NCBI RefSeq assembly: GCF_003864295.1
Contig: NZ_BDQK01000016.1
Coordinates: 186,001-250,000, forward strand
From: Aphanothece sacrum FPU1
GTDB taxonomy: Bacteria; Cyanobacteriota; Cyanobacteriia; Cyanobacteriales; Microcystaceae
Length of the DNA stretch: 64,000 nucleotides
Reading direction: 5' to 3'
Position numbers and translations under genes: made by a program. This document shows positions 16,148 through 24,502 of this stretch, in pieces. The stretch's first letter is position 1; each line of letters begins with the position of its first letter. The notes under the pieces are model-generated. The model was not told the DNA's origin. It made no database searches and saw only the letters and a program-made list of their open reading frames with translations.

Positions 16148-16212
16148 GATGCGTTGGGAAGGCATGCTACATTTAGAGATATAGAGGATGCATTGGGAAC
16201 GCATCCTACGTT
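16148..16212. repeat. Direct repeat of a GATGCxTTGGGAAxGCAT hairpin
   Basis: Two similar units start at 16148 and 16187 (39 bp apart); each contains an imperfect inverted repeat with GATGC and GCATC arms, followed by CTACRTTTAG. The second unit runs into the stop codon of the downstream minus-strand hydrolase gene, so the repeat supplies the 3' end of that gene. Confidence 0.5.
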
Positions 16213-17051
16213 TAGCTTTTCTGTTCCTTTAAAAATTTCTCAACTGTCTGATTAAATGGGTTTGGTTCTACTAAAAAAGCCCAATGATTTCCTGGTACTT
16301 CTTGTATTTGTAATTGTTTTAAATATGTTTTATAAGGTTTGAGTTGCCATTCGGTTCTATTAAGTCCTTTTTGGGGTTTAATAAAGAGAGTGGGAATGTT
16401 TATAGGTTGAGTTAATCCGGCACATTTCATGACATCATCAAAAATTTCATTGCGGGCTTGTACGACAAATTTACTTACCCATTTTTTGTTAGATTTCTGT
16501 CTCATTCCTTGTTGAAAAACTTCCTGTTGTAAGGGACTCCATCCCTGATATTGTTTTAATGTTTTGGCTAGGATTTCTGCTTGTTCATAACTGTTAAATG
16601 GCCCCATTGCTTTGAGGAAAGGTAATACTTTATATAAAATAGGAAATGTAATTTTAAATATTGAGGGCATTTTATCAATAAAGAACGGATCTATAAGAAT
16701 TAAATTTTTAAATTTATCGGGATTTTGCGTTGCCCAAATTGTGGCTAATTTAGCTGACCAAGAGTGAGATATAATATGAGCATAATTCCAACCTAAATGA
16801 TTCATTAATGCTTCTAAATCTGTAATATAATCGGAGAATTTGTAACCTATTTCTGGTTTACTACTTTCTCCATGTCCCCGTAAATCTGGGGCAATAATAT
16901 GATAATTAGGGGCTAAATATTCTGCTAAATTTGACCAAACTAAGCCATGATCCGCTAATCCATGTAATAGTAAGAGGGGTTCTTGTCCTTGATTCCACTC
17001 CAAATAGGATAATTTAATTGTTGATAATTCTAATGTTTTACGATTAACCAT
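16212..17051 (-). CDS. Alpha/beta-hydrolase
   Basis: This 279-residue alpha/beta-hydrolase has the oxyanion motif LLLLHGLADHGLVWSNL, the DLRGHGES turn and a C-terminal histidine in VPGNHWAFLVEPNPF. The nucleophile elbow reads HIISHSWSAK (SHSWS), a serine where GxSxG is usual, with the first glycine replaced. It resembles cyanobacterial alpha/beta-fold hydrolases related to haloperoxidases and esterases, and the substrate cannot be named. It is a single minus-strand gene whose last codons lie in a short direct repeat. Confidence 0.82.
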   Translation of the reverse strand: MVNRKTLELSTIKLSYLEWNQGQEPLLLLHGLADHGLVWSNLAEYLAPNYHIIAPDLRGHGESSKPEIGYKFSDYITDLEALMNHLGWNYAHIISHSWSAKLATIWATQNPDKFKNLILIDPFFIDKMPSIFKITFPILYKVLPFLKAMGPFNSYEQAEILAKTLKQYQGWSPLQQEVFQQGMRQKSNKKWVSKFVVQARNEIFDDVMKCAGLTQPINIPTLFIKPQKGLNRTEWQLKPYKTYLKQLQIQEVPGNHWAFLVEPNPFNQTVEKFLKEQKS

Positions 17052-17151
17052 ATTAGTTACTTAATAATCAACTAAATTTGTATTTTATCCCATTACACCC
17101 CTCTCAATAGTGACTAATCTTTAAAAACTTATTAGCTTTTTTATAAAAATT

Positions 17152-17183
17152 GCATTCAATAATAATTTATAATTATTGAATGC
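17152..17183 (-). terminator. AT-rich hairpin after the PEP-CTERM gene
   Basis: A 12-bp inverted repeat (arms GCATTCAATAAT and its complement, 8-base loop) lies 29 bp past the stop of the minus-strand PEP-CTERM gene. On that strand it is followed by AATTTTTATAAAAAAG. This fits an intrinsic terminator, although the stem is weak because it is AT-rich. Confidence 0.55.
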
Positions 17184-17211
17184 CATCTCGTCTTCACCAA
17201 TATTTAGCTAT

Positions 17212-17658
17212 TTATTTCATCATTTTTTTTGATTGAGTAAGTTTGCGTTTAAATTGTGTTCCAAAAGCTACTGCCGTTACTGCACCTAAAATTGTTAAAG
17301 GTTCAGGAACTCCTTGAGGTGGTAGTACTGGGTTAGGTTTACCATCCTTACTTATAAAAATAAAACGATCATTAAGCGGAAAACCTAAAATTCCTCTTTT
17401 CTCTGCCTGTCCATTTCCATTTTGATCTGTTATTAAATCAGTAAAAATATCACTTCTATCCTCATATCCATTTAGATTACTAGGTTTTCCTGGTTTAGAA
17501 CCTATAAAAATACTATATTTAGTATTAGGTTCTAATCCCATAACTGAAATACTAGTCTTTACGCTTCCACTAGTAACTTTTATACTTGCAGCGTAAGCAG
17601 ATGTACTCGAAATCAATAAAGAACTTATGGCAAAAATGCCTAATTGTCTTAATTTCAT
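17212..17658 (-). CDS. PEP-CTERM sorting-domain protein
   Basis: This 148-residue exported protein has an N-terminal signal peptide (LGIFAISSLLISSTSAYAA) and a C-terminal sorting signal with the diagnostic VPEPLTILGAVTAVAFGTQF followed by the basic KRKL tail. Such tails are recognised by an exosortase and usually mark surface or extracellular proteins. The middle 90 residues (SGSVKTSISVMGLEPNTKYSI and on) look like a small beta-rich domain I cannot assign. The cognate exosortase is not in this window. Confidence 0.85.
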   Translation of the reverse strand: MKLRQLGIFAISSLLISSTSAYAASIKVTSGSVKTSISVMGLEPNTKYSIFIGSKPGKPSNLNGYEDRSDIFTDLITDQNGNGQAEKRGILGFPLNDRFIFISKDGKPNPVLPPQGVPEPLTILGAVTAVAFGTQFKRKLTQSKKMMK

Positions 17659-17742
17659 AATTTATGTTTCTATTTTGAACATATCAAACGCAATTTAATG
17701 TAACAGAAATTGATCAATCAGTCAAGTCAAACTCAACCCAAT

Positions 17743-18549
17743 CTACACAATACAGTCTACTAATGGTTTAAACAAAGGAATTAATTCAGACCGACTAACG
17801 GCTAAACAAGGAAGGGAATAAGTCGCATAATTACGACCTATTTCTAAAGGAAAAATTGCTTCATCTTTTAAGGAAATTAATGAGCCTCCTGCTGCTTGAA
17901 GAATCACCCAAACTGCAGCAATATCCCAAATTTTAGGAGTCGCTTCCACACCCCCTAAAGCTGCGCCAGAAGACACTAATAAAATGTTATAACTGGCGAT
18001 ACCAAGCATCCTAATTTTACAGGGAAAAGGTTGTCTAAGAATTTTAATACTACGAGCGCATAAATTAAACAAATGACTCTTACTAGGAGTATCAGAACTG
18101 GTGTGAATAGGTTCTCCATTCAGATAAGCACCTATAGGGCCAGTTAACCCACTTTTTCCATACCAATAACCATAAAAAGATTGTTGTACTTGAGGTAAAT
18201 AAACAAACCCAAATACGGGTATTCCTTGATAAAGTAGTCCGAAAGAAATAGCCCAAAGAGGAATACCTCGCGTAAAATTTGTCGTTCCATCAATAGGATC
18301 AATAACCCAACACCAGTCAGTATTAGGGAAAATATGGGCGGTTTCTTCAGTTAATACCCCATGTTCAGGAAATTTAGCCGCGATCGCTTCTCTAATAGCT
18401 TGATCGGCCCAGCGATCAGCTTGAGTTACCAAGGAACCATCTTCTTTAAGGGTTGGAGACAATTTTCCCACATCCGCCATGAGTTGATGACTGATCTTCT
18501 GGGTGGTTATCTGACAAAAGGTTAGGATTTCGTACCAAAAATGTTCCAT
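17743..18549 (-). CDS. Inositol-monophosphatase-family phosphatase
   Basis: This 268-residue enzyme has the lithium-sensitive phosphatase metal motifs: the glutamate pair in LTEETAHIF, DPIDGTTNFTRGIP, and the distal WDIAAVWVILQAAGG. Members remove phosphate from inositol-1-phosphate, from histidinol phosphate or from PAP, and sequence alone does not separate these. Cyanobacterial genomes carry several. Length is typical. It begins a single minus-strand transcript whose upstream region contains a GTAGGGGCGGG-type repeat. Confidence 0.88.
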   Translation of the reverse strand: MEHFWYEILTFCQITTQKISHQLMADVGKLSPTLKEDGSLVTQADRWADQAIREAIAAKFPEHGVLTEETAHIFPNTDWCWVIDPIDGTTNFTRGIPLWAISFGLLYQGIPVFGFVYLPQVQQSFYGYWYGKSGLTGPIGAYLNGEPIHTSSDTPSKSHLFNLCARSIKILRQPFPCKIRMLGIASYNILLVSSGAALGGVEATPKIWDIAAVWVILQAAGGSLISLKDEAIFPLEIGRNYATYSLPCLAVSRSELIPLFKPLVDCIV

Positions 18550-18603
18550 GTATTTTTTATTAACCGATATAAGTAGGTAAACAAAATTAATTACACAAAA
18601 TTT

Positions 18604-18683
18604 GTAGGGGCGGGTTTTGTAGGGGCGGGTTTTTTACATAAATCAATGATTCTCACAAAAAATTTCAATAAACCCGCCCTCTA
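18604..18683. repeat. GTAGGGGCGGG palindromic repeat with extra left end
   Basis: A lone left end (18604-18618) is followed by a nearly complete element (18619 to about 18683): GTAGGGGCGGGTTTT, an AT-rich centre, then AAACCCGCCC decayed to TCTA at its tip. This is the same family as 620-684. It lies between the divergent phosphatase gene and a possible small membrane protein gene. Confidence 0.7.
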
Positions 18684-18687
18684 TTAC

Positions 18688-18754
18688 TCAACCATTACGA
18701 CTATATCAAAACCCGCGCCTTGACTGTGCAATTAATTTTGCGCACGGTACTTAT
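18688..18754. repeat. 67-bp dispersed repeat, copy 1
   Basis: The block starts TCAACCATTACGACTATATC, contains a near-palindrome with GTGC and GCAC ends around TTAATT, and ends GGTACTTAT. It recurs at 31505-31572 with few changes. In both places it directly follows a GTAGGGGCGGG-type element, so the two may be parts of one larger mobile unit. The remaining bases up to 18912 contain a TATAAT at 18888-18893 but no other recognised signal. Confidence 0.65.
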
Positions 18755-18912
18755 ATGATGAATTATTGACAAAAGTGTTATGCTGGGAGGCAATATCAAT
18801 TTAGTTAAGTCTACCCTATCCTTTGAATTGGGGTGGTATTAAGCCAAACCTCACTATTCATAGGCGTTTTACTCATAATATCCAGGCTATAATTATAAAA
18901 GCCTAAATCAAG

Positions 18913-19110
18913 ATGCTATCAAGTACCACTGATAAAAACATCATTATCCGCAATTATTTGATCCTTATTCTCACCGTTATGGTTTTGGGGGCCGGTTTAA
19001 CAGATATGTTTAAATCTCCTGACAGAATGGGACAACAGGATCGTCTACATAACTATGGCCGCTATATTAGTGTTGGATTAGTTAATCAAGCGCGAAAAAT
19101 CGGTCGTTAG
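18913..19110 (+). CDS. Possible small single-helix membrane protein
   Basis: This is a 65-residue open frame with one clear membrane helix (NYLILILTVMVLGAGLTDMF) followed by a basic, polar tail. A TATAAT hexamer at 18888-18893, 20 bp upstream of the ATG, would fit a promoter -10 box. No ribosome binding site is obvious. I recognise no family. It could be a genuine small membrane protein or a chance open frame; the helix and the codon composition slightly favour a real gene. Confidence 0.4.
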   Translation: MLSSTTDKNIIIRNYLILILTVMVLGAGLTDMFKSPDRMGQQDRLHNYGRYISVGLVNQARKIGR

Positions 19111-19190
19111 TAGCAAAATCAACATCAACCCTTATTTTTCTGACTCTCTAGCCTTATTAGGGGGTATTTTGGCTATGAAAAAGCAGTTAA

Positions 19191-20210
19191 TTAAGGATTG
19201 GGACTATCTGATCGTATTTCTCGCACTAGACTAGCACGAAATATCAGGGTAAATTTTCGATTGAACTCTCTTTTTAAGAGGTCTTCCACTAAACTAACTT
19301 GAGTGGGAGTGATCGGACTATCAGTATTTTCTCGAACTGTTAACAAGACAATGGGAGGTTGACGACTCCAAGGGAAGGAAGGCCATTGAACCTCAAAACC
19401 GACTAATTCTGCTTGTTTTCCCAAGGTAATGGTTTCATTCTGTAGAATTTGTTTGATTCTAGCTGATAATTGTTTTTGTTGGATCAAATTACCAAAGCTG
19501 AAAAATAAGGGTAAGGTAAGCATTCCTGTCATCAGCAAAAATCCGACTAAAGCTTTGCTGGTTTGACGAGACTCAAGAGAATAGCCTCCTAAAACAAAGA
19601 CAATGAGACAGGATAAGGTAATGCCTAAAAAATTGGTCATATAGAGCAAAAATGCCCCATTACCATAGCCCCAAGCCCCCTGAGACCAAGAAATTCCTAC
19701 TACACATAAGGGGGGCATTAAAGCCACAGCAATAGCTGTACCTGCCACAGCATCGCTTAGCTTAGGTCTAATTTTAGCAAAACCACTAATTGTACCCGCA
19801 GCCATCGCTACCCCTAAATCTGCTAAATTTGGTTGAGTACGGGCTAAAATTTCTGGGCCAAAAGAACCGGCCGGAAGGTTAAATAATCTGCCCACTAACC
19901 CAGAGATAATGATAGCTACTACCGTTCCAATAGCCAAGGTAATTAAGCTACTTTTGACTAATCTTTTATCTGTATCTAACACACCTAATGCTAGTCCCCG
20001 TAAAGGTAGCATGAGGGGGGCGACAATCATAGCACCAATGATAACAGCAGCACTATTAGTGAGCAATCCCAAGGTGGCAATGAGACAAGCACTGATATTT
20101 AACACCAGAAAATTAGTATCAAGGGTAGACTCTTCTGATAGTTCTTTTTGTAACTTTTGACGGGTTTCTGGGGGAACTTTAGGTATTGTACTATTGATCC
20201 AATTTTGCAT
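19191..20210 (-). CDS. DUF389 (TIGR00341-type) membrane protein
   Basis: This 339-residue protein has about six membrane helices. The DUF389 core is plain: NFLVLNISACLIATLGLLTNSAAVIIGAMIVAPLMLPLRGLALG, then GTISGFAKIRPKLSDAVAGTAIAVALMPPLCVVG. The C-terminal 90 residues form a soluble domain (EVQWPSFPWSRQPPIVLLTVREN). The family is widespread and its transport role is uncharacterised. It is a monocistronic minus-strand gene with a normal start, followed by no clear terminator. Confidence 0.88.
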   Translation of the reverse strand: MQNWINSTIPKVPPETRQKLQKELSEESTLDTNFLVLNISACLIATLGLLTNSAAVIIGAMIVAPLMLPLRGLALGVLDTDKRLVKSSLITLAIGTVVAIIISGLVGRLFNLPAGSFGPEILARTQPNLADLGVAMAAGTISGFAKIRPKLSDAVAGTAIAVALMPPLCVVGISWSQGAWGYGNGAFLLYMTNFLGITLSCLIVFVLGGYSLESRQTSKALVGFLLMTGMLTLPLFFSFGNLIQQKQLSARIKQILQNETITLGKQAELVGFEVQWPSFPWSRQPPIVLLTVRENTDSPITPTQVSLVEDLLKREFNRKFTLIFRASLVREIRSDSPNP

Positions 20211-20370
20211 GGCTAAAAGAGAAAGCCCCTAGTTAAGTAGCAGATATTTATTCTTTAGCATAGCTTTGACTGACTGAGTAAATAATAGTATAACAAAAAA
20301 AATCATAAAAATATCTCTGATCTACCTAGTTTTGCTTATATAGTTTTGTTAATCTGGATAACCCTAATCA

Positions 20371-20652
20371 ATGATATATCAGATAATGATCAATACTGGT
20401 AATATTTACTGTTTTCAAGCAGATTATAAAGCTTCTACTAACTTCGATGAACACTCTATTCCTGACTGGTTATCTCTTGAGATAAACTGGCAAGGTTATT
20501 GTATTTCAACAGTCCCTTGGGTGGCAGATGTTGCTCGTGTTTTAGGTATTTTACAAAATAACTCCTGTAAAAAACCTGCCCCTACGGAAACCCGCCCCTA
20601 CGATTCATCAATAATAGCATCCCGATCAAGGAGTAATAAAGTGCGTAATTGA
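20371..20652 (+). CDS. Hypothetical protein whose 3' end is repeat-derived
   Basis: This is a 93-residue open frame. The first 65 residues (INTGNIYCFQADYKASTNFD, then SIPDWLSLEINWQGYCISTVPWVADVARVLGIL) have normal composition and might be a small cyanobacterial protein, but I do not recognise a family. The last 25 residues are encoded by fragments of the GTAGGGGCGGG repeat (20570-20601) and by antisense sequence of the SNF2 gene, whose stop lies inside this frame. The original stop may have been lost. Existence as a protein is uncertain. Confidence 0.35.
   Translation: MIYQIMINTGNIYCFQADYKASTNFDEHSIPDWLSLEINWQGYCISTVPWVADVARVLGILQNNSCKKPAPTETRPYDSSIIASRSRSNKVRN
20570..20601. repeat. Two right-end fragments of the GTAGGGGCGGG repeat
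   Basis: AAAACCTGCCCCTAC and AAACCCGCCCCTAC lie in direct order within 32 bp, each corresponding to the right half of the element at 620-684. The second runs into the stop region of the SNF2 gene. Confidence 0.6.
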
Positions 20653-23600
20653 TCTGTATCTAATTCAGTTAACCATTGTTCTCCTGAATCAACAGTTTGT
20701 TCTGCTAATTGTTTCTTACTTTCTAACATATCATGAATTCTTTCTTCTAAAGTTCCTGTACAAACAAATTTATGTACTTGAACATTGCGAGTTTGTCCTA
20801 AACGAAAAGCGCGATCAGTTGCTTGATTTTCTACCGCAGGATTCCACCATCTATCAATATGAAAAACATGGTTCGCACGGGTTAAATTTAATCCTGTTCC
20901 CCCTGCTTTTAAGGAAAGAATAAAAATACGGGGGCCATTAGGATCATTTTGAAACCTATCAATCATTTCTTGTCTTTGTTCTCGACGAGTTCCCCCATAT
21001 AAAAATAGAACATCTTGAGCAAATTTTTTCTGTAAATAAGGCTGCATAAGTTTGCCCCACTCGGAAAATTGGGTAAAAATTAAAGCGTGATCGCCTTCTT
21101 CTAATACTTCTTCTAACATTTCTTCTAGTCTGAGAAATTTACCAGAACGTTGGGCAGAATTTAAGGTTTTTTCCTTTAAAAATTGGGACGGATGGTTACA
21201 AAGTTGCTTTAGTTTTAACAAAAGAGTAAGAATAAGTCCTCGTCGTTGAATTCCTTCGCTTTCTTCAATTTGTTGTAAGGAATGATCCACTAATTCTTGA
21301 TATAATTTACCCTGTTCTGCTGATAAACCACAAAAGACATTCATCTCTTGTTTTTCGGGTAAATCTTGAATAATATCTTTGTCAGTTTTTAAACGTCTTA
21401 GAATAAAAGGACGTACCAAAGATCTTAAAATTTGTAAAGAATCTCGATCTCCATATTTTTCTATTGGGGTGGCAAAACGACGTTGAAAAAATTGCTTTGT
21501 TCCTAAAAATTCTGGATTGAGAAAATCTAAAATTGACCATAATTCTGATAAGCGATTTTCTACAGGGGTTCCGGTTAAAGCAACTCGAAATCCTGTGTTT
21601 AATTGTCGCACAGCTTGAGACTGTTTCGCTTGGGAATTTTTAATGTTTTGTGCCTCATCTAAAACAATACCTTGCCATTGAATTTCTTGCAAAGTTTTTA
21701 GATCTCGATAGACTAAAGAATAACTGGTAATTACTAAATCTTTTTTATTAATTTCTTTAATAAATGCTTTACCTTTAGCTCTTTTTTCTCCATGATGAAT
21801 GAAAGTTGATAGACTTGGTGCAAACTTTTTAACCTCTCTTTCCCAATTATTTAAAACCGAGGTAGGACAAATTATTAAAGTCGGTTTTGTTAACATTTCT
21901 TCTTCTTTTAATGTAAGAAGAAATCCGATCATTTGAGGAGTTTTTCCTAACCCCATATCATCCGCAAGACAAGCACCTAATCCCCATTTCTCTAAGAATG
22001 CTAACCAGCCGACTCCTCTCTGTTGATAAGGTCGTAATTCTCCTTGAAAATTAGCTATATGGGTAATAGGTTGAATCGATTGATTATTACTTAAATTATT
22101 AATTAATTCTTCTAAAACTCCTGAAGTTTTAAAATTAACAACAGGAAGTTTTTCAATGATTTGATTATCCCCCATACTCAAGCGTAAAGCATCTTCTACT
22201 GATAGTATAATGGGGTCATAAGACTTAGCTAAAATTTTCTGTGCTGCCTTAACATCACTCGGTTGTAAAGCGATCCATTCCCCATTTATTTCCACTATAG
22301 GTGAGCGTTGTTCTAATAATTTTTCAAACTCTTTTTGAGATATTTCTTGCTCACCTATAGCTACTTTTAATTGATAATTTAGTAAACTTTTTAAACTGAG
22401 TCTTTCTCCTTTTTTTGCCTCTAGTTTAGCTTCAATACTAACCCCTAGTCGCTTCTCCTCTACTCCCTTAGCTAAACTAGACGGTAAAATAACCCCTAAA
22501 CCATTGTCCTCTAAAATACTACCAATTGATCTAATAAATTCATAAACTTGAATCGGATTTAATTCACAATAAGTCGGACAACTTTTTTCTAAACTTTCTG
22601 CTATCATAAAATAAAGACGAGAAGCTAATCCTAAGCCTTTTAATAAGATTTCTTGACCATTATTTAAAGTTCGTCCTTTCCAGAATAATTGTTCAATGGG
22701 ATTTTGCCAAATCGTTTCAGCTTCTACTAAAAAATCTGACTCATCTAAGGCTTGTAAATAATACTTTAGTTTCCAGTTATCCTTGCCTGTATTTTTTTCT
22801 TGTTCTGTGGGTGGTTGTAACTGAAAGCAAACCCTAAATTGATTAATTCCTAAGTTTTTCTTATCAGGAGTGATAATATATTCTTGTATAGATAAACTCC
22901 AATTTTTTAAGGCATTATCCAGTCGTTTTATTTCTGTTTCTGACGCAGTAAAATTAGAAGATATTTTTGTTAATGATTGTAACCAATTTTGAATTAATGA
23001 GGTTTGGGTTATACTGTTTTTTGCACCTGATAAAGATCTAATTTTCCCGTCAAGGATGTATTCAAGAAAATCAAGGATTAATTGTTGTTTTTCTAAAAAA
23101 GATGTCTCTTGATCAAACTTAAATTTATCAATTTGCTGATAAGCGATACAAGCTGTTGGCATTAGTTGAATAAATTTAGCAAATCGAGCTTGATCTAGGG
23201 TACTATCTAATAAAGGATACCATTTACTTTGATAGGTTTTATTCTCTAAACTCCTGATCCCTGGTAAAAATTTATTGCGTGTAATTAAATCTAGACTCCA
23301 TCGATAAATATGAGTCCAAAATCTTATATCTTCTCCTAAATAACTGTCAGTATTATCTGATAAAACTAGCGGTAATTTTGTTAATAATTGAATGGTTTCA
23401 CTCGCAGAAATACAAAAACCTTCTACCTGCCAATCTTGTAAAAAATATGAATCTTTTAGATTAGTTGTATGTTCTGGATTAAATTGAGACGATAATAACG
23501 GAATATTAATTTTTTGCTTTGATATAGTTTGACTAGGTAAAGTTATAATTTCAGTTTGCCAAGAAGAAAATTTATTGACAGTTAAATATAACTTTTTAGA

Positions 23601-23762
23601 CTGTAAATACTCAATTAATTCAGATTGATTTAAAGTAAAGGGATGAGAATAAATTAAAGAATCTAATGGTGAATAATCAGATAAATTACGCCAAGCTTCT
23701 GCCCAAATAAAAAAGTAACTATGTTGAGATTTTTTGAGCCAACTTCCGTGTAGTATTGCCAT
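20598..23762 (-). CDS. SNF2/RapA-family helicase-like ATPase
   Basis: This 1054-residue protein has a ~550-residue N-terminal region including an SNF2-associated domain. The two RecA-like lobes follow: motif I DDMGLGKTPQMIGFLL (PQ where IQ is usual), DEAQNIKNSQAKQ (motif II), LTGTPVENRLSELW (motif III), and in lobe two SLKAGGTGLNLTRANHVFHIDRWWNPAVENQATDRAFRLGQ (motifs V-VI). Such proteins translocate on duplex DNA or remodel RNA polymerase complexes; bacterial roles are poorly known. Length is normal for cyanobacterial members. It is monocistronic on the minus strand. Confidence 0.92.
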   Translation of the reverse strand: MAILHGSWLKKSQHSYFFIWAEAWRNLSDYSPLDSLIYSHPFTLNQSELIEYLQSKKLYLTVNKFSSWQTEIITLPSQTISKQKINIPLLSSQFNPEHTTNLKDSYFLQDWQVEGFCISASETIQLLTKLPLVLSDNTDSYLGEDIRFWTHIYRWSLDLITRNKFLPGIRSLENKTYQSKWYPLLDSTLDQARFAKFIQLMPTACIAYQQIDKFKFDQETSFLEKQQLILDFLEYILDGKIRSLSGAKNSITQTSLIQNWLQSLTKISSNFTASETEIKRLDNALKNWSLSIQEYIITPDKKNLGINQFRVCFQLQPPTEQEKNTGKDNWKLKYYLQALDESDFLVEAETIWQNPIEQLFWKGRTLNNGQEILLKGLGLASRLYFMIAESLEKSCPTYCELNPIQVYEFIRSIGSILEDNGLGVILPSSLAKGVEEKRLGVSIEAKLEAKKGERLSLKSLLNYQLKVAIGEQEISQKEFEKLLEQRSPIVEINGEWIALQPSDVKAAQKILAKSYDPIILSVEDALRLSMGDNQIIEKLPVVNFKTSGVLEELINNLSNNQSIQPITHIANFQGELRPYQQRGVGWLAFLEKWGLGACLADDMGLGKTPQMIGFLLTLKEEEMLTKPTLIICPTSVLNNWEREVKKFAPSLSTFIHHGEKRAKGKAFIKEINKKDLVITSYSLVYRDLKTLQEIQWQGIVLDEAQNIKNSQAKQSQAVRQLNTGFRVALTGTPVENRLSELWSILDFLNPEFLGTKQFFQRRFATPIEKYGDRDSLQILRSLVRPFILRRLKTDKDIIQDLPEKQEMNVFCGLSAEQGKLYQELVDHSLQQIEESEGIQRRGLILTLLLKLKQLCNHPSQFLKEKTLNSAQRSGKFLRLEEMLEEVLEEGDHALIFTQFSEWGKLMQPYLQKKFAQDVLFLYGGTRREQRQEMIDRFQNDPNGPRIFILSLKAGGTGLNLTRANHVFHIDRWWNPAVENQATDRAFRLGQTRNVQVHKFVCTGTLEERIHDMLESKKQLAEQTVDSGEQWLTELDTDQLRTLLLLDRDAIIDES

Positions 23763-23844
23763 AAATAATTGATAATTTATAATTGATAATGGACAATGGA
23801 CAATTGATAATTATTCAATGTCCATTCCTTGGCAAATTTTAGGA

Positions 23845-24342
23845 TCACAATTGTCGTTTAAGAGACTCTAAAGAAGCCCAACGACCATCCATTACGGTTT
23901 GAGTCTCATTAGAAATAACAGTGGGTTGTTGACAATTCTTACCACATAATCGTCTTAATGGCATGGCTAGAGACAATTGTTCATAAAGCCAGGTATCAAC
24001 TTCAAAATGTCCATCAACAGAAAGAGACTCTGATAAATCTTCCCAGGCAATTTCTCGCTCTTGAGGAATATTTTGCGGCAAATCGGTATTTTTGTCTAGC
24101 CAGATAATTTCAGAAGTCTGGAGAGGGAGACGTTGATTATACTGTTGCAGACAGCGATCGCAAGTCAACGTAATAATGGTTTCCGCTTTGACAATAATCT
24201 CCAAAAAGGTTCCACCGTGTCTAATACTCATTTTCCCACGAAGGGGAGTTAAAGTATCTAAACCAGAGATAAAGTCATCTAGTGTTAGGGTTTGGGTTCT
24301 ATTGGTTGTTTGCAGTAAATGGGGAATGTAAATAGCTTGCAT
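23845..24342 (-). CDS. DUF177 (YceD-like) protein
   Basis: This ~165-residue protein has the DUF177/YceD pattern: LDDFISGLDTLTPLRGKMSIRHGGTFLEIIVKAETIITLTCDRCLQQYNQRLP, then a C-terminal block with LRRLCGKNCQQP. The cysteines in CDRC and CGKNC resemble a zinc-binding pair. The family is linked to 23S rRNA maturation in plants and bacteria. The open frame extends to 24444, but the ATG at 24342 gives the standard N-terminus and avoids overlap with the divergent hisS leader. Confidence 0.82.
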   Translation of the reverse strand: MQAIYIPHLLQTTNRTQTLTLDDFISGLDTLTPLRGKMSIRHGGTFLEIIVKAETIITLTCDRCLQQYNQRLPLQTSEIIWLDKNTDLPQNIPQEREIAWEDLSESLSVDGHFEVDTWLYEQLSLAMPLRRLCGKNCQQPTVISNETQTVMDGRWASLESLKRQL

Positions 24343-24502
24343 GAGATCACGCCTCCTATCCGTGGCTATTGGGGCTAAACTTATTGTAACAAGAGTATTA
24401 CCCAGATTTTTTCTGATTTTAAATGCGTATAGGCTTAGCTGCATTTACCCTCAATTCGCGTTATCTTGTACGTTGAAAGTTTTAACACAAAGTACAACCC
24501 CA

